Source: Hathewaya limosa (GTDB taxonomy: Bacteria > Bacillota > Clostridia > Clostridiales > Clostridiaceae). From it: DNA of 64,000 nt. Below the pieces are notes generated by a model. It worked only from the letters and a program-made list of their open reading frames with translations, had not been told where the DNA came from and did not search any database. A program made the translations under genes and the position numbers. The stretch covers positions 43,878-107,877 of the forward strand of contig NZ_JAUSWN010000012.1 of assembly GCF_030815255.1 (NCBI RefSeq), in the 5' to 3' direction. This document shows positions 1 through 8,309 of this stretch, one piece after another. Position 1 is the stretch's first letter; the number at the start of each line of letters is the position of its first letter.

Positions 1-628
1 TTTTGAATACTCATTGGTTAAAAATGGATCTAAGTTTAGAGCATTTAATAATATAGTTGCAGCAGGACATAATAGTACAGTTCTTCATTATGATGCTAAT
101 ACTTGTAGGGCAAATGATGGTGATGTAGTATTACTTGACTTAGGCGCTCAATATCAATTATATAATGGAGATCTTTCACGTACTTTCCCTGTTAATGGTA
201 AATTTACTTCAAGACAAAAAGAAGTATACAATGGAGTATTAGCTGCTCAAAAGGCTGTAGAGGCTGCAGTTAAACCAGGTGCAACTTGGAATGATATTGA
301 AAATGTTGCTAGAAAAGAACTTGCAAATGCTTGTAAGGGATTAGGAATAATTAAAGAAGATAGCGAGCTATCTAAGTATTATTTCCATTCAATAGGACAT
401 TATTTAGGATTAGACACACATGATATTGGAGATTATAATGCAAAATTAGAACCAGGAATGATAATAACTAATGAACCAGGACTTTACATTCCGGAAGAAA
501 ATATAGGTGTAAGAATAGAAGATGATCTATTAGTAACCGAAGATGGTTGCGTAAACTTAGCTAAAGATGTTATAAAAGAAGCCGATGATGTAGAAAATTT
601 CATGGCTGAACAAAAGAAATGTCATTAA
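1..628 (+). CDS. M24 metallopeptidase (Xaa-Pro aminopeptidase type), 5'-truncated by window edge
   Basis: This is the C-terminal catalytic part of a pita-bread-fold aminopeptidase that removes residues N-terminal to proline. The reading frame is open from the first bases, so the gene begins upstream of the window. All five expected metal ligands are visible: Asp in DLGAQYQLYNGD (two Asp), His in HSIGHYLGLDTHD, Glu in NEPGLYIP and Glu in GVRIEDD. The protein is probably cytosolic and works in peptide turnover. The family is secure; the exact specificity (PepP or PepQ) cannot be decided without the N-terminal domain. Confidence 0.93.
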   Translation, partial: FEYSLVKNGSKFRAFNNIVAAGHNSTVLHYDANTCRANDGDVVLLDLGAQYQLYNGDLSRTFPVNGKFTSRQKEVYNGVLAAQKAVEAAVKPGATWNDIENVARKELANACKGLGIIKEDSELSKYYFHSIGHYLGLDTHDIGDYNAKLEPGMIITNEPGLYIPEENIGVRIEDDLLVTEDGCVNLAKDVIKEADDVENFMAEQKKCH

Positions 629-787
629 TAATAAATAAAAAATAATAAAATCTTAATTAATAATTATATATACACACAATAAACGCTATAGATAATTCAA
701 AATTATTTATAGCGTTATTTTTATAAAAAACATATTTTGAATAAAAAAAATTTCTTTAATTAATTTTTAAAATATTCAAAAAATATA

Positions 788-816
788 TTGACTTTAAAAA
801 ACAATGGGATTATACT
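788..816 (+). promoter_or_regulatory. Sigma-A-type promoter for the ABC-exporter leader
   Basis: TTGACT at 788-793 and TATACT at 811-816 are separated by exactly 17 bases, close to the vegetative consensus. Transcription would start near 823. That leaves about 450 nt of leader RNA, with two mini-ORFs and two hairpins, before the exporter start at 1271. Confidence 0.75.
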
Positions 817-860
817 TAATTTATGGAATTTATCCAAATCATTTTAAGGAGGTAGTAACT

Positions 861-968
861 ATGAATAATTTAATTAATGTTATTTTAAATGTTAAATTTA
901 ATAGAGAAGTAAATCATAATAGTTCTATCTCTGAGAATAAAATTAATTTATCACTAATACTAAAATAA
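861..968 (+). CDS. Putative leader peptide 1 (35 aa)
   Basis: ATG at 861 lies 7 nt after a full AAGGAGGT ribosome site (846-853), stronger than that of most genes here. The 35-residue product is rich in Asn, Ile and Leu and contains NSSISENK. It has no signal peptide, cysteine cluster or membrane segment. It lies just downstream of the promoter and upstream of terminators and a heterodimeric ABC exporter. By analogy with the BmrB leader peptide that controls bmrCD in Bacillus subtilis, it may sense ribosome stalling by antibiotics. A secreted or modified peptide is the alternative. The function is inferred; only the ORF and ribosome site are seen. Confidence 0.6.
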   Translation: MNNLINVILNVKFNREVNHNSSISENKINLSLILK

Positions 969-988
969 GTTTAAGGAGGTAGGATGTT

Positions 989-1087
989 ATGTTAAAGATG
1001 TTTAATTGTAATTTAAGATTAATTGAAAACTTAAATAGTAATTTAAAAATGTATAGCCCTATCTCTAAACAAGGACTTATTATGTAA
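989..1087 (+). CDS. Putative leader peptide 2 (32 aa)
   Basis: ATG at 989 follows AAGGAGGT (973-980) by 8 nt and encodes 32 residues. The product contains MYSPISKQGLIM at its end, loosely like the SSIS segment of the first mini-ORF, so the two may be diverged copies. The stop is 46 nt before the first terminator hairpin, a spacing at which translation of this ORF could influence RNA folding. It probably acts in cis as part of an attenuator. A peptide substrate of the adjacent exporter cannot be excluded. Confidence 0.6.
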   Translation: MLKMFNCNLRLIENLNSNLKMYSPISKQGLIM

Positions 1088-1133
1088 ATTTCAATGTTTT
1101 ATAGCTATAAATAATTTGAAATGAAAATATACA

Positions 1134-1171
1134 GGTCATGGGTTATATGTGCTCATGGCCTTTTTATCTTT
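1134..1171 (+). terminator. Intrinsic terminator / attenuator 1
   Basis: GGTCATGGG (1134-1142) pairs with GCTCATGGCC (1151-1160) as a roughly 10-bp stem with G-U pairs, followed by TTTTTATCTTT. It lies inside the exporter leader RNA after both mini-ORFs, so it would stop transcription before the exporter unless it is disrupted. Confidence 0.75.
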
Positions 1172-1210
1172 AATTGAGATATACTTTGCATGCAGTTATC
1201 TCTTTTTTAT

Positions 1211-1252
1211 AAAGGTCATGGAGCATTATTTTCCATGATCTTTATTTTTTCT
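1211..1252 (+). terminator. Intrinsic terminator / attenuator 2
   Basis: AAAGGTCATGGA (1211-1222) and TCCATGATCTTT (1232-1243) form a 12-bp stem with an 8-9-nt loop, followed by ATTTTTTCT. It shares the GGTCATGG core with attenuator 1, so the two could exchange strands. It ends only about 20 nt before the exporter start. Confidence 0.75.
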
Positions 1253-1270
1253 AAAAAGGAGGGAATTGTA

Positions 1271-3013
1271 TTGAAAAGGATTTTAAAATATGTACAAAAG
1301 TATAAAGTTTTAGTTATACTTCCATTTTTAGCGATGATAATAAGCATTGGATTAGATTTAATAAATCCATATGTTTCTAAAATTTTAGTAGACAAGGTTA
1401 TTGTAGGTGGAAATCATAAACTTTTATTAACTTTATTACTGAGTATTTTAACAATAACTATTCTAAAAGGAATTTTTGGATATGTAGAAGAATATTTATT
1501 TGATGTTTTAAGTGTAAAAGTTCATAAAGATATAAAAATAGAATTATTTAATCATATAGAAAAACTAGAGTTTGCCTATTTTGATAAGGTAAATACAGGT
1601 GAACTTATGTCAAGAATAGCAGAAGATATAGAAAACATCTGGAGATCTCTATCTTTTGGATTGCGTTTGTTGCTTGAAAATCTTATTCATTTTGTTTTTG
1701 GTGCAGTAGCGTTATTTTGGTTGAGTCCTAAGTTAGCTGTTGCCTGTATAATTACTATGATACCAGTAGGATTTTTAGCTATGAATTTGGAGAAAAAAGA
1801 AGGAGAAGTATACGAAAAGATTAGTGATCAAAATGCCGAGATGAATACAACAGCAGAAGAAAATATTGCTGGAGTTAGACTTGTTAAGGCTTTTAGTCGT
1901 GAAAAACATGAGATTTTAAAATTTTTAAAAATGAATAAAAAGTATTATAAACTTAATATGGAACAAGCCAATGTGTTAGCAAATCATTTACCTTTGATGG
2001 ATTTTTTTACAAACTTATCTCTTATTGTGATGATTTCACTTGGGGGATATTTTGTATTGAAGGGTGAGATGACTTTAGGTGCATTAGTGGCTTTTAACGG
2101 ATATATTTGGGGAATGTTATGGTCTATGGAAAATTTAGGATGGCTTACTAATATGTTTGCCGAAACTAAAGCATCTGCAAAGAAAGTTTTTAAGATATTA
2201 GATACAGAACCTAAGATCAGTAATTGTCAAAATGCAATAATTAAAGAAAATATAGAAGGAGACATAGAATTTAAAAATGTTTCTTTTAAATACAAAGATG
2301 AAGAAGTATTAAAAAATATTAATTTTAAAGCTGAAAAAGGTATGACTATAGCAATTATGGGAACTACAGGATCAGGAAAAAGCTCTTTAATTAGTTTAAT
2401 AGGTAGAAATTATGATGTTTCAAAGGGTGAGGTTTTAGTAGATGGTATAGATGTAAAAAAATATGATTTATTTAGCCTTAGAAACAATATATCTATAGTC
2501 CCACAAGATGTATTTTTATTTTCAGATTCGGTAAAAAATAATTTAAAATTAGGGTTAGAAAATGCATCAGAGGAAGAATTAAAAAATGCTAGTAAACTTG
2601 CTTGTGCAGGGAAATTTGTTAATAACTTACCTAAAGGATATGATACCGTAGTAGGGGAAAGAGGAATAGGGTTGTCAGGAGGTCAAAAGCAAAGATTATC
2701 TATAGCAAGAGCATTAATAAAGAAAGCACCTATTTTAATTTTAGATGATTCTACTTCAGCGTTAGATATGGAAACTGAATTTCAGCTACTAAAAAATTTA
2801 AATGAGCGAGAAAAGAGCTGCACAACTTTTATAATTGCTCATAGAATTTCAGCAGTTAAAAATGCAGATTTAATTTTATTTATGGAAAATGGTGAAATTA
2901 TAGAAAGTGGTAATCATTCTACACTTATAAAGAAACAAGGAAAGTATTATGAAATCTATAAAGAACAGTTTAAAGACTTTATAGAAAATGTTGATGAAGA
3001 GGAGGCGATATAA
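1271..3013 (+). CDS. Heterodimeric multidrug ABC exporter, subunit 1 (degenerate-site half)
   Basis: A 580-residue half-transporter with an N-terminal six-helix domain and a C-terminal ATPase. Walker A GTTGSGKSS lies near residue 364, signature LSGGQ near 468 and Walker B ILILDDSTSALD near 488. The catalytic Glu after Walker B is Asp, the hallmark of the non-catalytic half of heterodimeric exporters such as BmrC or TM287. I use the TTG at 1271, after AAGGAGGG, rather than an in-frame ATG at 1190, because the longer start would make terminator 2 coding. The stop overlaps the next start by one base, so the two halves are co-translated. Role inferred: export of drugs or peptides from the membrane, induced through the attenuating leader. 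Confidence 0.92.
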   Translation: MKRILKYVQKYKVLVILPFLAMIISIGLDLINPYVSKILVDKVIVGGNHKLLLTLLLSILTITILKGIFGYVEEYLFDVLSVKVHKDIKIELFNHIEKLEFAYFDKVNTGELMSRIAEDIENIWRSLSFGLRLLLENLIHFVFGAVALFWLSPKLAVACIITMIPVGFLAMNLEKKEGEVYEKISDQNAEMNTTAEENIAGVRLVKAFSREKHEILKFLKMNKKYYKLNMEQANVLANHLPLMDFFTNLSLIVMISLGGYFVLKGEMTLGALVAFNGYIWGMLWSMENLGWLTNMFAETKASAKKVFKILDTEPKISNCQNAIIKENIEGDIEFKNVSFKYKDEEVLKNINFKAEKGMTIAIMGTTGSGKSSLISLIGRNYDVSKGEVLVDGIDVKKYDLFSLRNNISIVPQDVFLFSDSVKNNLKLGLENASEEELKNASKLACAGKFVNNLPKGYDTVVGERGIGLSGGQKQRLSIARALIKKAPILILDDSTSALDMETEFQLLKNLNEREKSCTTFIIAHRISAVKNADLILFMENGEIIESGNHSTLIKKQGKYYEIYKEQFKDFIENVDEEEAI

Positions 3014-4800
3014 TGGAGATTAATGGTACTAGACAAGATGAAATTAGAGTATCACATTCAAAATTATACATTTTAAAAAGGCTTTTTAAATATGCAAAAC
3101 CTTTTAAGCGGAAAATCATATTAGTAATTTTTTTAATGATTATAGCTATGTTAAGTTCGCTTTTTAGTCCTTATTTATTAGAGGTAGCCATAGATAAGCA
3201 TATTGCTAACAAAAATATTAGAGGACTTATAAATATAGGAGTTATATTAGTTGTATTAAATTTATTAGCTATGACTGCAGCAAGAATAAGAATAAAATGT
3301 ATGGCGGGTGTTACAAATAAGATTCTAATAAATATAAGGGAAGATTTGTATACTCATATTCAAAAATTATCATTTGGTTTTTTTGATAGTAGACCAGTTG
3401 GAAAAGTTTTGGCTAGGGTTATGGGTGATGTTAATGCACTTCAAGAACTATTTAATGTAAGCATAACTAATTTTATTCCTCAATTATTAAAACTTGTTTG
3501 TGTAAGTATTTTAATGTTATGGATGAACTTTAAATTAGCATTATGGACACTTATGTTAATACCTTTTTTATTTGTTGGATTGTTTATTGTTCAATATTTT
3601 AGTGAATCTTTATGGGCAAAATATAGACAAAAACGTTCTAATGTTAATGCTTTTACACATGAGGATTTTTCAGGAATTAAACTTGTTCAAAATTTTGCGG
3701 CAGAGCATAGACGTGAAAAAGATTTTAAAAACATGACAGAAGATATGTTAAAGACATTTTTAAGTTGTGCAAGGTTAAATGATTTATTTTGGCCAATAGT
3801 ACAACTATCTTGGGGTGTTGGAACGGTTATTATATATATTAAAGGTATTGATCTTATAGGAATTGGAAATATAAAGGTAGGAACTTTAATCTCTTTTACT
3901 TGGTATGTAACTATGTTTTGGCAACCAATAATGCATATTACGGATTTTTATAATACCTTAATTAGTAATATATCAGCAGGTGAAAGAGTTTTTGAAATTA
4001 TGGATATAAAACCTACAATATATTCAAAGGAACATTCATCTAGTATGCCTGAAATTAAGGGTAATATTGAATTTAATAATGTAAGTTTTTCTTATGATGG
4101 ATCAGTAAAAAATTTAAAAGATGTAAATTTTAAAGTTAATAAAGGTGAAAGCGTTGCATTAGTTGGAGCAACAGGTGCGGGTAAAACAACAATTATAAAT
4201 TTAATAAGTAGGTTCTATGATGTGCAAGAGGGTACAATATTAATAGATGGAATAAATGTAAAAGATGTAACATTAGAGTCCTTAAGAAGTCAAATGGGAA
4301 TAATGCTACAAGATACTTTCTTATTTTCATATTCTGTAAAAGAAAATATAAGATATGGGAAATTAGATGCTACAGATGATGAGATAATAGCCGCAGCAAA
4401 GAGTGTTAATGCTCATGATTTTATAATGAGTTTAGAAAAAGGATATGATACAGAGATAAATGAAAGAGGTTCAAGACTTTCAGTAGGACAAAGACAATTA
4501 ATTTCTTTTGCGAGGGCTTTATTAGCAGATCCAAGAATTTTAATATTAGATGAAGCAACTTCTAATATAGATACCTATACAGAAATGTTAGTACAACAAG
4601 GTATAAAAAAATTATTAAAAGGCAGAACTTCTTTTGTAATAGCACATAGATTATCAACAATTAGAGATTGCGATAAAATCATGGTTGTAGAAGGTGGAGA
4701 AATAGTAGAAGTGGGAACCCATGAAGAGTTACTTGCAAAAAAAGGTATTTATTATAACCTTTATATGGCACAATATAGTTTCTTACAAGAAGGAGCATAG
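3013..4800 (+). CDS. Heterodimeric multidrug ABC exporter, subunit 2
   Basis: A 595-residue partner with the same domain order: transmembrane domain to about residue 330, then the ATPase. Walker A GATGAGKTT lies near residue 384, Walker B ILILDEATSNID near 509 with the catalytic Glu intact. The signature reads LSVGQ (near 488) instead of LSGGQ. In a dimer, that altered signature faces the altered Walker B of subunit 1, so both defects fall in one composite ATP site while the other is canonical, as expected for BmrCD/LmrCD-type pumps. It overlaps subunit 1 by one base (TAATG). Confidence 0.92.
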   Translation: MEINGTRQDEIRVSHSKLYILKRLFKYAKPFKRKIILVIFLMIIAMLSSLFSPYLLEVAIDKHIANKNIRGLINIGVILVVLNLLAMTAARIRIKCMAGVTNKILINIREDLYTHIQKLSFGFFDSRPVGKVLARVMGDVNALQELFNVSITNFIPQLLKLVCVSILMLWMNFKLALWTLMLIPFLFVGLFIVQYFSESLWAKYRQKRSNVNAFTHEDFSGIKLVQNFAAEHRREKDFKNMTEDMLKTFLSCARLNDLFWPIVQLSWGVGTVIIYIKGIDLIGIGNIKVGTLISFTWYVTMFWQPIMHITDFYNTLISNISAGERVFEIMDIKPTIYSKEHSSSMPEIKGNIEFNNVSFSYDGSVKNLKDVNFKVNKGESVALVGATGAGKTTIINLISRFYDVQEGTILIDGINVKDVTLESLRSQMGIMLQDTFLFSYSVKENIRYGKLDATDDEIIAAAKSVNAHDFIMSLEKGYDTEINERGSRLSVGQRQLISFARALLADPRILILDEATSNIDTYTEMLVQQGIKKLLKGRTSFVIAHRLSTIRDCDKIMVVEGGEIVEVGTHEELLAKKGIYYNLYMAQYSFLQEGA

Positions 4801-6598
4801 AAGAAATTTCTATAATTATTAGGAATAAAATTATATTTTGTTTATTCCCTCACTACGTTCGAAGTCAACACAAAATATAATTTTATTCCTTTAAAGATAT
4901 AGAAATTTCTTTAGTAAATGGGAGATTACAAAAGGGAAATATGTTATTTATTTGCTCATTACATTCAAAGTTAACGAAAGAAACTTTTATAAGTAGAAGC
5001 ATAGAAATTATTTTTTTAGTTTCCACGCTATGCTGGAAGACACGTAAAAATAAATTTCTATTGCTTTTATAAAAGTATATAAGGTAAAGAGAAATAAAAA
5101 TTTATTGAGAGAATAGAAGAAAGTTCTATAATTACTAGGAATAAAATAGTATTTTTCTTATTCCCTCACTACGTTCGAAGTCAACACAAAATATAATTTT
5201 ATTCCTTTAAAGATATAGAAATTTCTTTAGTAAATAGGAGATTACAAAAGGGAAATATGTTATTTATTTGCTCATTACATTCAAAGTTAACGAAAGAAAC
5301 TTTTATAAGTAGAAGCATAGAAATTATTTTTTTAGTTTCCTCGCTATGCTGGAAGACACGTAAAAATAAATTTCTATTGCTTTTATAAAAGTATATAAGG
5401 TAAAGAGAAATAAAAATTTATTGAGAGAATAAAAGAAATTTCTATAATTTTATTCCTTTAAAGATATAGAAATTTCTTTAGTAAATAGGAGATTACAAAA
5501 GGGAACTATGTTATTTATTTGCTCATTACATTCAAAGTTAACGAAAGAAACTTTTATAAGTAGAAGCATAGAAATTATTTTTTTAGTTTCCTCGCTATGC
5601 TGGAAGACACATAAAAATAAATTTCTATTGCTTTTATAAAAGTATATAAGGTAAAGAGAAATAAAAATTTATTGAGAGAATAAAAGAAGTTTCTATAATT
5701 ACTAGGAATAAAATTATATTTTGTTTATTCCCTCACTACGTTCGAAGTCAACACAAAATATAATTTTATTCCTTTAAAGATATAGAAATTTCTTTAATAA
5801 ATAGGAGATTACAAAAGGAAAATATGTTATTTATTTCCTCATTACATTCAAAGTTAACGAAAGAAACTTTTATAAGTAGAAGCATAGAAATTATTTTTTA
5901 GTTTCCTCGCTATGCTGGAAGACACGTAAAAATAAATTTCTATTGCTTTTATAAAAGTATATAAGGTAAAGAGAAATAAAAATTTATTGAGAGAATAAAA
6001 GAAATTTCTATAATTATTAGGAATAAAATTATATTTTGTTTATTCCCTCACTACGTTCGAAGTCAACACAAAATATAATTTTATTCCTTTAAAGATATAG
6101 AAATTTCTTTAGTAAATAGGAGATTACAAAAGGGAAATATGTTATTTATTTGCTCATTACATTCAAAGTTAACGAAAGAAACTTTTATAAGTAGAAGCAT
6201 AGAAATTATTTTTTAGTTTCCTCGCTATGCTGGAAGACACGTAAAAATAAATTTCTATTGCTTTTATAAAAGTATATAAGGTAAAGATAAATAAAAATTC
6301 ATTGAGATAATAGAAGAAAGTTCTATAATTACTAGGAATAAAATAGTATTTTTCTTATTCCCTCACTACGTTCGAAGTCAACACAAAATATAATTTTATT
6401 CCTTTAAAGATATAGAAATTTCTTTAGTAAATAGGAGATTACAAAAGGGAAATATGTTATTTATTTCCTCATTACATTCAAAGTTAACGAAAAATAACTT
6501 TTATAAGTAGAAGCATAGAAATTATTTTTTTAGTTTCCTCGCTATGCTGGAAGACACACAAAAATAAATTTCTATTGCTTTTATAAAAGTGTGTAAGA
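4801..6598. repeat. Six tandem copies of a ~315-bp hairpin-rich repeat
   Basis: A gene-free stretch made of six head-to-tail units. The marker CGCTATGCTGGAAGACAC recurs at about 5026, 5342, 5593, 5908, 6223 and 6540, giving periods of 315-317 bp and one short unit of 251 bp. That short unit (copy 3) has lost its first hairpin head. A full unit has two long inverted repeats. In the first, AGGAATAAAATTATATTTTG pairs with its exact complement around a head reading CCTCACTACGTTCGAAGTC, extended by AAGAAATTTCTATA and its complement. In the second, ACTTTTATAAGTAGAAGCAT pairs imperfectly around TTTCCTCGCTATGCTGGAAGA. A third, weaker head is CTCATTACATTCAAAGTTAAC. No ORF with a ribosome site is seen. 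It resembles a dispersed clostridial palindromic repeat that has been tandemly amplified. Confidence 0.92.
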
Positions 6599-6625
6599 TT
6601 CAATATAAATGAAGATTTAATGTTT

Positions 6626-7078
6626 TTAAGCTAAGTTACTTTTAAGTTGTTTAAAGGTATCAATTATTTTAGGTCTATCTTTTTTCATAAAAGAGGATAG
6701 TTTAATAATATGTGAGGCATTTGATAATTGTAGTGTTATTATTTCGTCTACAATATTTATGTCAATATTTTTAATATCTTTTAATGATAAAGAGTATTGT
6801 TTTTTTAAGAACATACTATTTAAAATAATTTTTGAATCTTCCAAAGTTAAGTCAGCTTGTTTTGAGTTTTTAATAAGTGAAATAGTTTTTATTAATATAA
6901 TACCAAGTAAAATTGCTGGCATGACTAAAATAAATTTTAATGATTTGTCATTGAAATCAAGTATACTTCTAATTATATACAGTAAGTTAATAATAAAAAT
7001 AGATAATCCTATAATGCTTAATATTTTTAAGTTTTTACTATTATCTTTTTTATAAGAATAAAAAAATGTCTTAGTCAT
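6626..7078 (-). CDS. Small two-helix membrane protein, function unknown
   Basis: A 150-residue protein with two hydrophobic helices at about residues 20-37 and 48-68. A soluble tail of alternating strands follows (ITLQLSN, HIIKLSS), resembling PH-like or YcxB-like tails, though this is only a shape resemblance. The start is preceded by AAGGAGGT in the coding direction. It lies directly downstream of the 62-aa gene on the same strand with a 16-bp gap, so the two form an operon. I do not recognise a family with confidence. Confidence 0.75.
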   Translation of the reverse strand: MTKTFFYSYKKDNSKNLKILSIIGLSIFIINLLYIIRSILDFNDKSLKFILVMPAILLGIILIKTISLIKNSKQADLTLEDSKIILNSMFLKKQYSLSLKDIKNIDINIVDEIITLQLSNASHIIKLSSFMKKDRPKIIDTFKQLKSNLA

Positions 7079-7094
7079 AATAGTGAACCTCCTT

Positions 7095-7283
7095 TTAAGA
7101 ATCTACACAGTCAATCATTAGGAATACTATATAAGGCATAGTAAGAAAAGATATCATTAATTGTACATTTAAAAAGCCAATAAGTAATGAAACAACATAA
7201 TAAATACCTGCAATTATCATATTTAATTTTGTATTTGAACGAAATCCGGGAATAGTTTTAACAAAAGTTTTTAATTTTGACAT
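7095..7283 (-). CDS. Small hydrophobic protein (62 aa)
   Basis: I place the start at the ATG whose complement is at 7281-7283, because GGAGGA precedes it by 7 nt; a longer in-frame start at 7346 has no better site. The product has a basic N-terminus (MSKLKTFVKTIPGF) and two hydrophobic segments (IIAGIYYVVSLLIGFLN and FLTMPYIVFLMI), ending CVDS. It is first in a two-gene minus-strand operon and diverges from the 29-aa ORF and peptidase to its right. Its function is unknown; a small membrane protein or an immunity-like peptide is possible. Confidence 0.65.
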   Translation of the reverse strand: MSKLKTFVKTIPGFRSNTKLNMIIAGIYYVVSLLIGFLNVQLMISFLTMPYIVFLMIDCVDS

Positions 7284-7384
7284 AATAGTATCCTCCACAC
7301 AAATGGTACTGAATATTAAAAGAATTAAGTAAATATATTTTAACATTTTAAATTATTTATTCAAGAGAAAGGAGAAAATAAAGT

Positions 7385-7474
7385 ATGAATTTTCAAAAAT
7401 CATGCGGAGATTTTGAAGAAAATAAAAAATTACTAGAAAAAGCTAATGAATATTTATGTAAAACTAGAAAGTAG
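7385..7474 (+). CDS. 29-aa peptide ORF ahead of a zinc peptidase
   Basis: ATG at 7385 follows AGAAAGGAGAAAA and encodes a 29-residue charged peptide with two cysteines (KSCGDFEE and YLCKTRK). Its stop is 20 nt before the start of the metallopeptidase at 7495, so the two are probably co-transcribed. It has no signal peptide or membrane segment. It may be a small partner, substrate or leader peptide; this is inferred from position only. Confidence 0.5.
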   Translation: MNFQKSCGDFEENKKLLEKANEYLCKTRK

Positions 7475-7494
7475 GAAGATGGGAGGAAATTCTA

Positions 7495-8208
7495 ATGAGT
7501 TTTATAAAAACAAAAAGTAAAAATTATGTTTTTAATTATGAAGAAAATTCATTGGCACATAGGAATATAGAAAAAATTATAGAACTTCAAGAAAATTGTT
7601 TTAATACTATTAATTATATGCTAAATGTAACAATGAGTAAGAAAATTAACTATTTTTTATGTGATTCACCTAAAAAAGTTGGTGAAGTATGTGGAGATAA
7701 TGAGCCTTGCAATGGTTTTGCTAGATATCCTAATATTGTTTATGCTGTATATAATGAAGAAGTAAAATGCTTAGGTTTCCATGAGGACACTCACTTAATT
7801 GCATATAATACCTTAGGAAATCCTCCACAAGTTTTTATTAGAGAAGGACTAGCTATGTATTTTGATAAAGTTTACTTGGGAATATCAAATTATGCATGGA
7901 CAAAATATTTTTTAGAAAATAATTTATATGTAGGATTAAAAGATCTTTTAGAAAATGAAAAGTTTTATAAATGTGATTGCAATATAAGTTATCCCATAGC
8001 TGGAGCTTTTACAGAGTATATTATGGGTATTTTAGGTGTAGATAAGTATAAAAAATTTTATAGTGAATTAAATAAAGAAGTTTACAAAAAAATAGAAACA
8101 ACCTTTGGATCTGATTTATTAAAGTTAGAGGAAGGTTTTAAAAAGTATATAAGTTGTATAGGGATGAATAAAGAGGTTTACAAAATTATATCACATTATA
8201 ATTTTTAA
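7495..8208 (+). CDS. Gluzincin-type zinc metallopeptidase (peptidase MA-like)
   Basis: A 237-residue protein with the zinc-binding HExxH motif as HEDTH (residues 96-100) and the third ligand in EGLAMY (Glu about 117). This is the arrangement seen in peptidase MA-type gluzincins. No signal peptide or membrane helix is visible, so it is probably cytosolic. GGAGGAAA precedes the ATG. It follows the 29-aa ORF by 20 nt and precedes a kinase-like gene by about 100 nt. The substrate is unknown. A second relative is at 11140 and a more distant one at 19746. Confidence 0.75.
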   Translation: MSFIKTKSKNYVFNYEENSLAHRNIEKIIELQENCFNTINYMLNVTMSKKINYFLCDSPKKVGEVCGDNEPCNGFARYPNIVYAVYNEEVKCLGFHEDTHLIAYNTLGNPPQVFIREGLAMYFDKVYLGISNYAWTKYFLENNLYVGLKDLLENEKFYKCDCNISYPIAGAFTEYIMGILGVDKYKKFYSELNKEVYKKIETTFGSDLLKLEEGFKKYISCIGMNKEVYKIISHYNF

Positions 8209-8309
8209 AAACTATATTTGAACATTTAAATCTTAATAAAATAGAATTAATGACCATGAAGGATAATATAAGGGCACAGATTAAACACAAATTTAGGAGG
8301 TAAGTTACA

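Noticed and set aside
861..1087. RiPP or bacteriocin precursor peptides for the exporter
   Set aside because: No double-Gly leader, Cys/Ser/Thr-rich core or modification enzyme is nearby. The promoter-ORF-terminator layout fits attenuation better. Kept only as an alternative.
1190..1270. N-terminal extension of the first ABC subunit
   Set aside because: It would translate through the second terminator hairpin and lies upstream of the strong AAGGAGGG site used by TTG 1271.
4801..6598. CRISPR array
   Set aside because: The repeats are 315 bp head-to-tail units with no short repeat and unique spacer pattern, and no cas genes are present.
6759..7055. Plus-strand ORF opposite the 150-aa membrane protein
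   Set aside because: It has no ribosome site and a composition expected of a reversed hydrophobic gene; the minus-strand gene has a good ribosome site.
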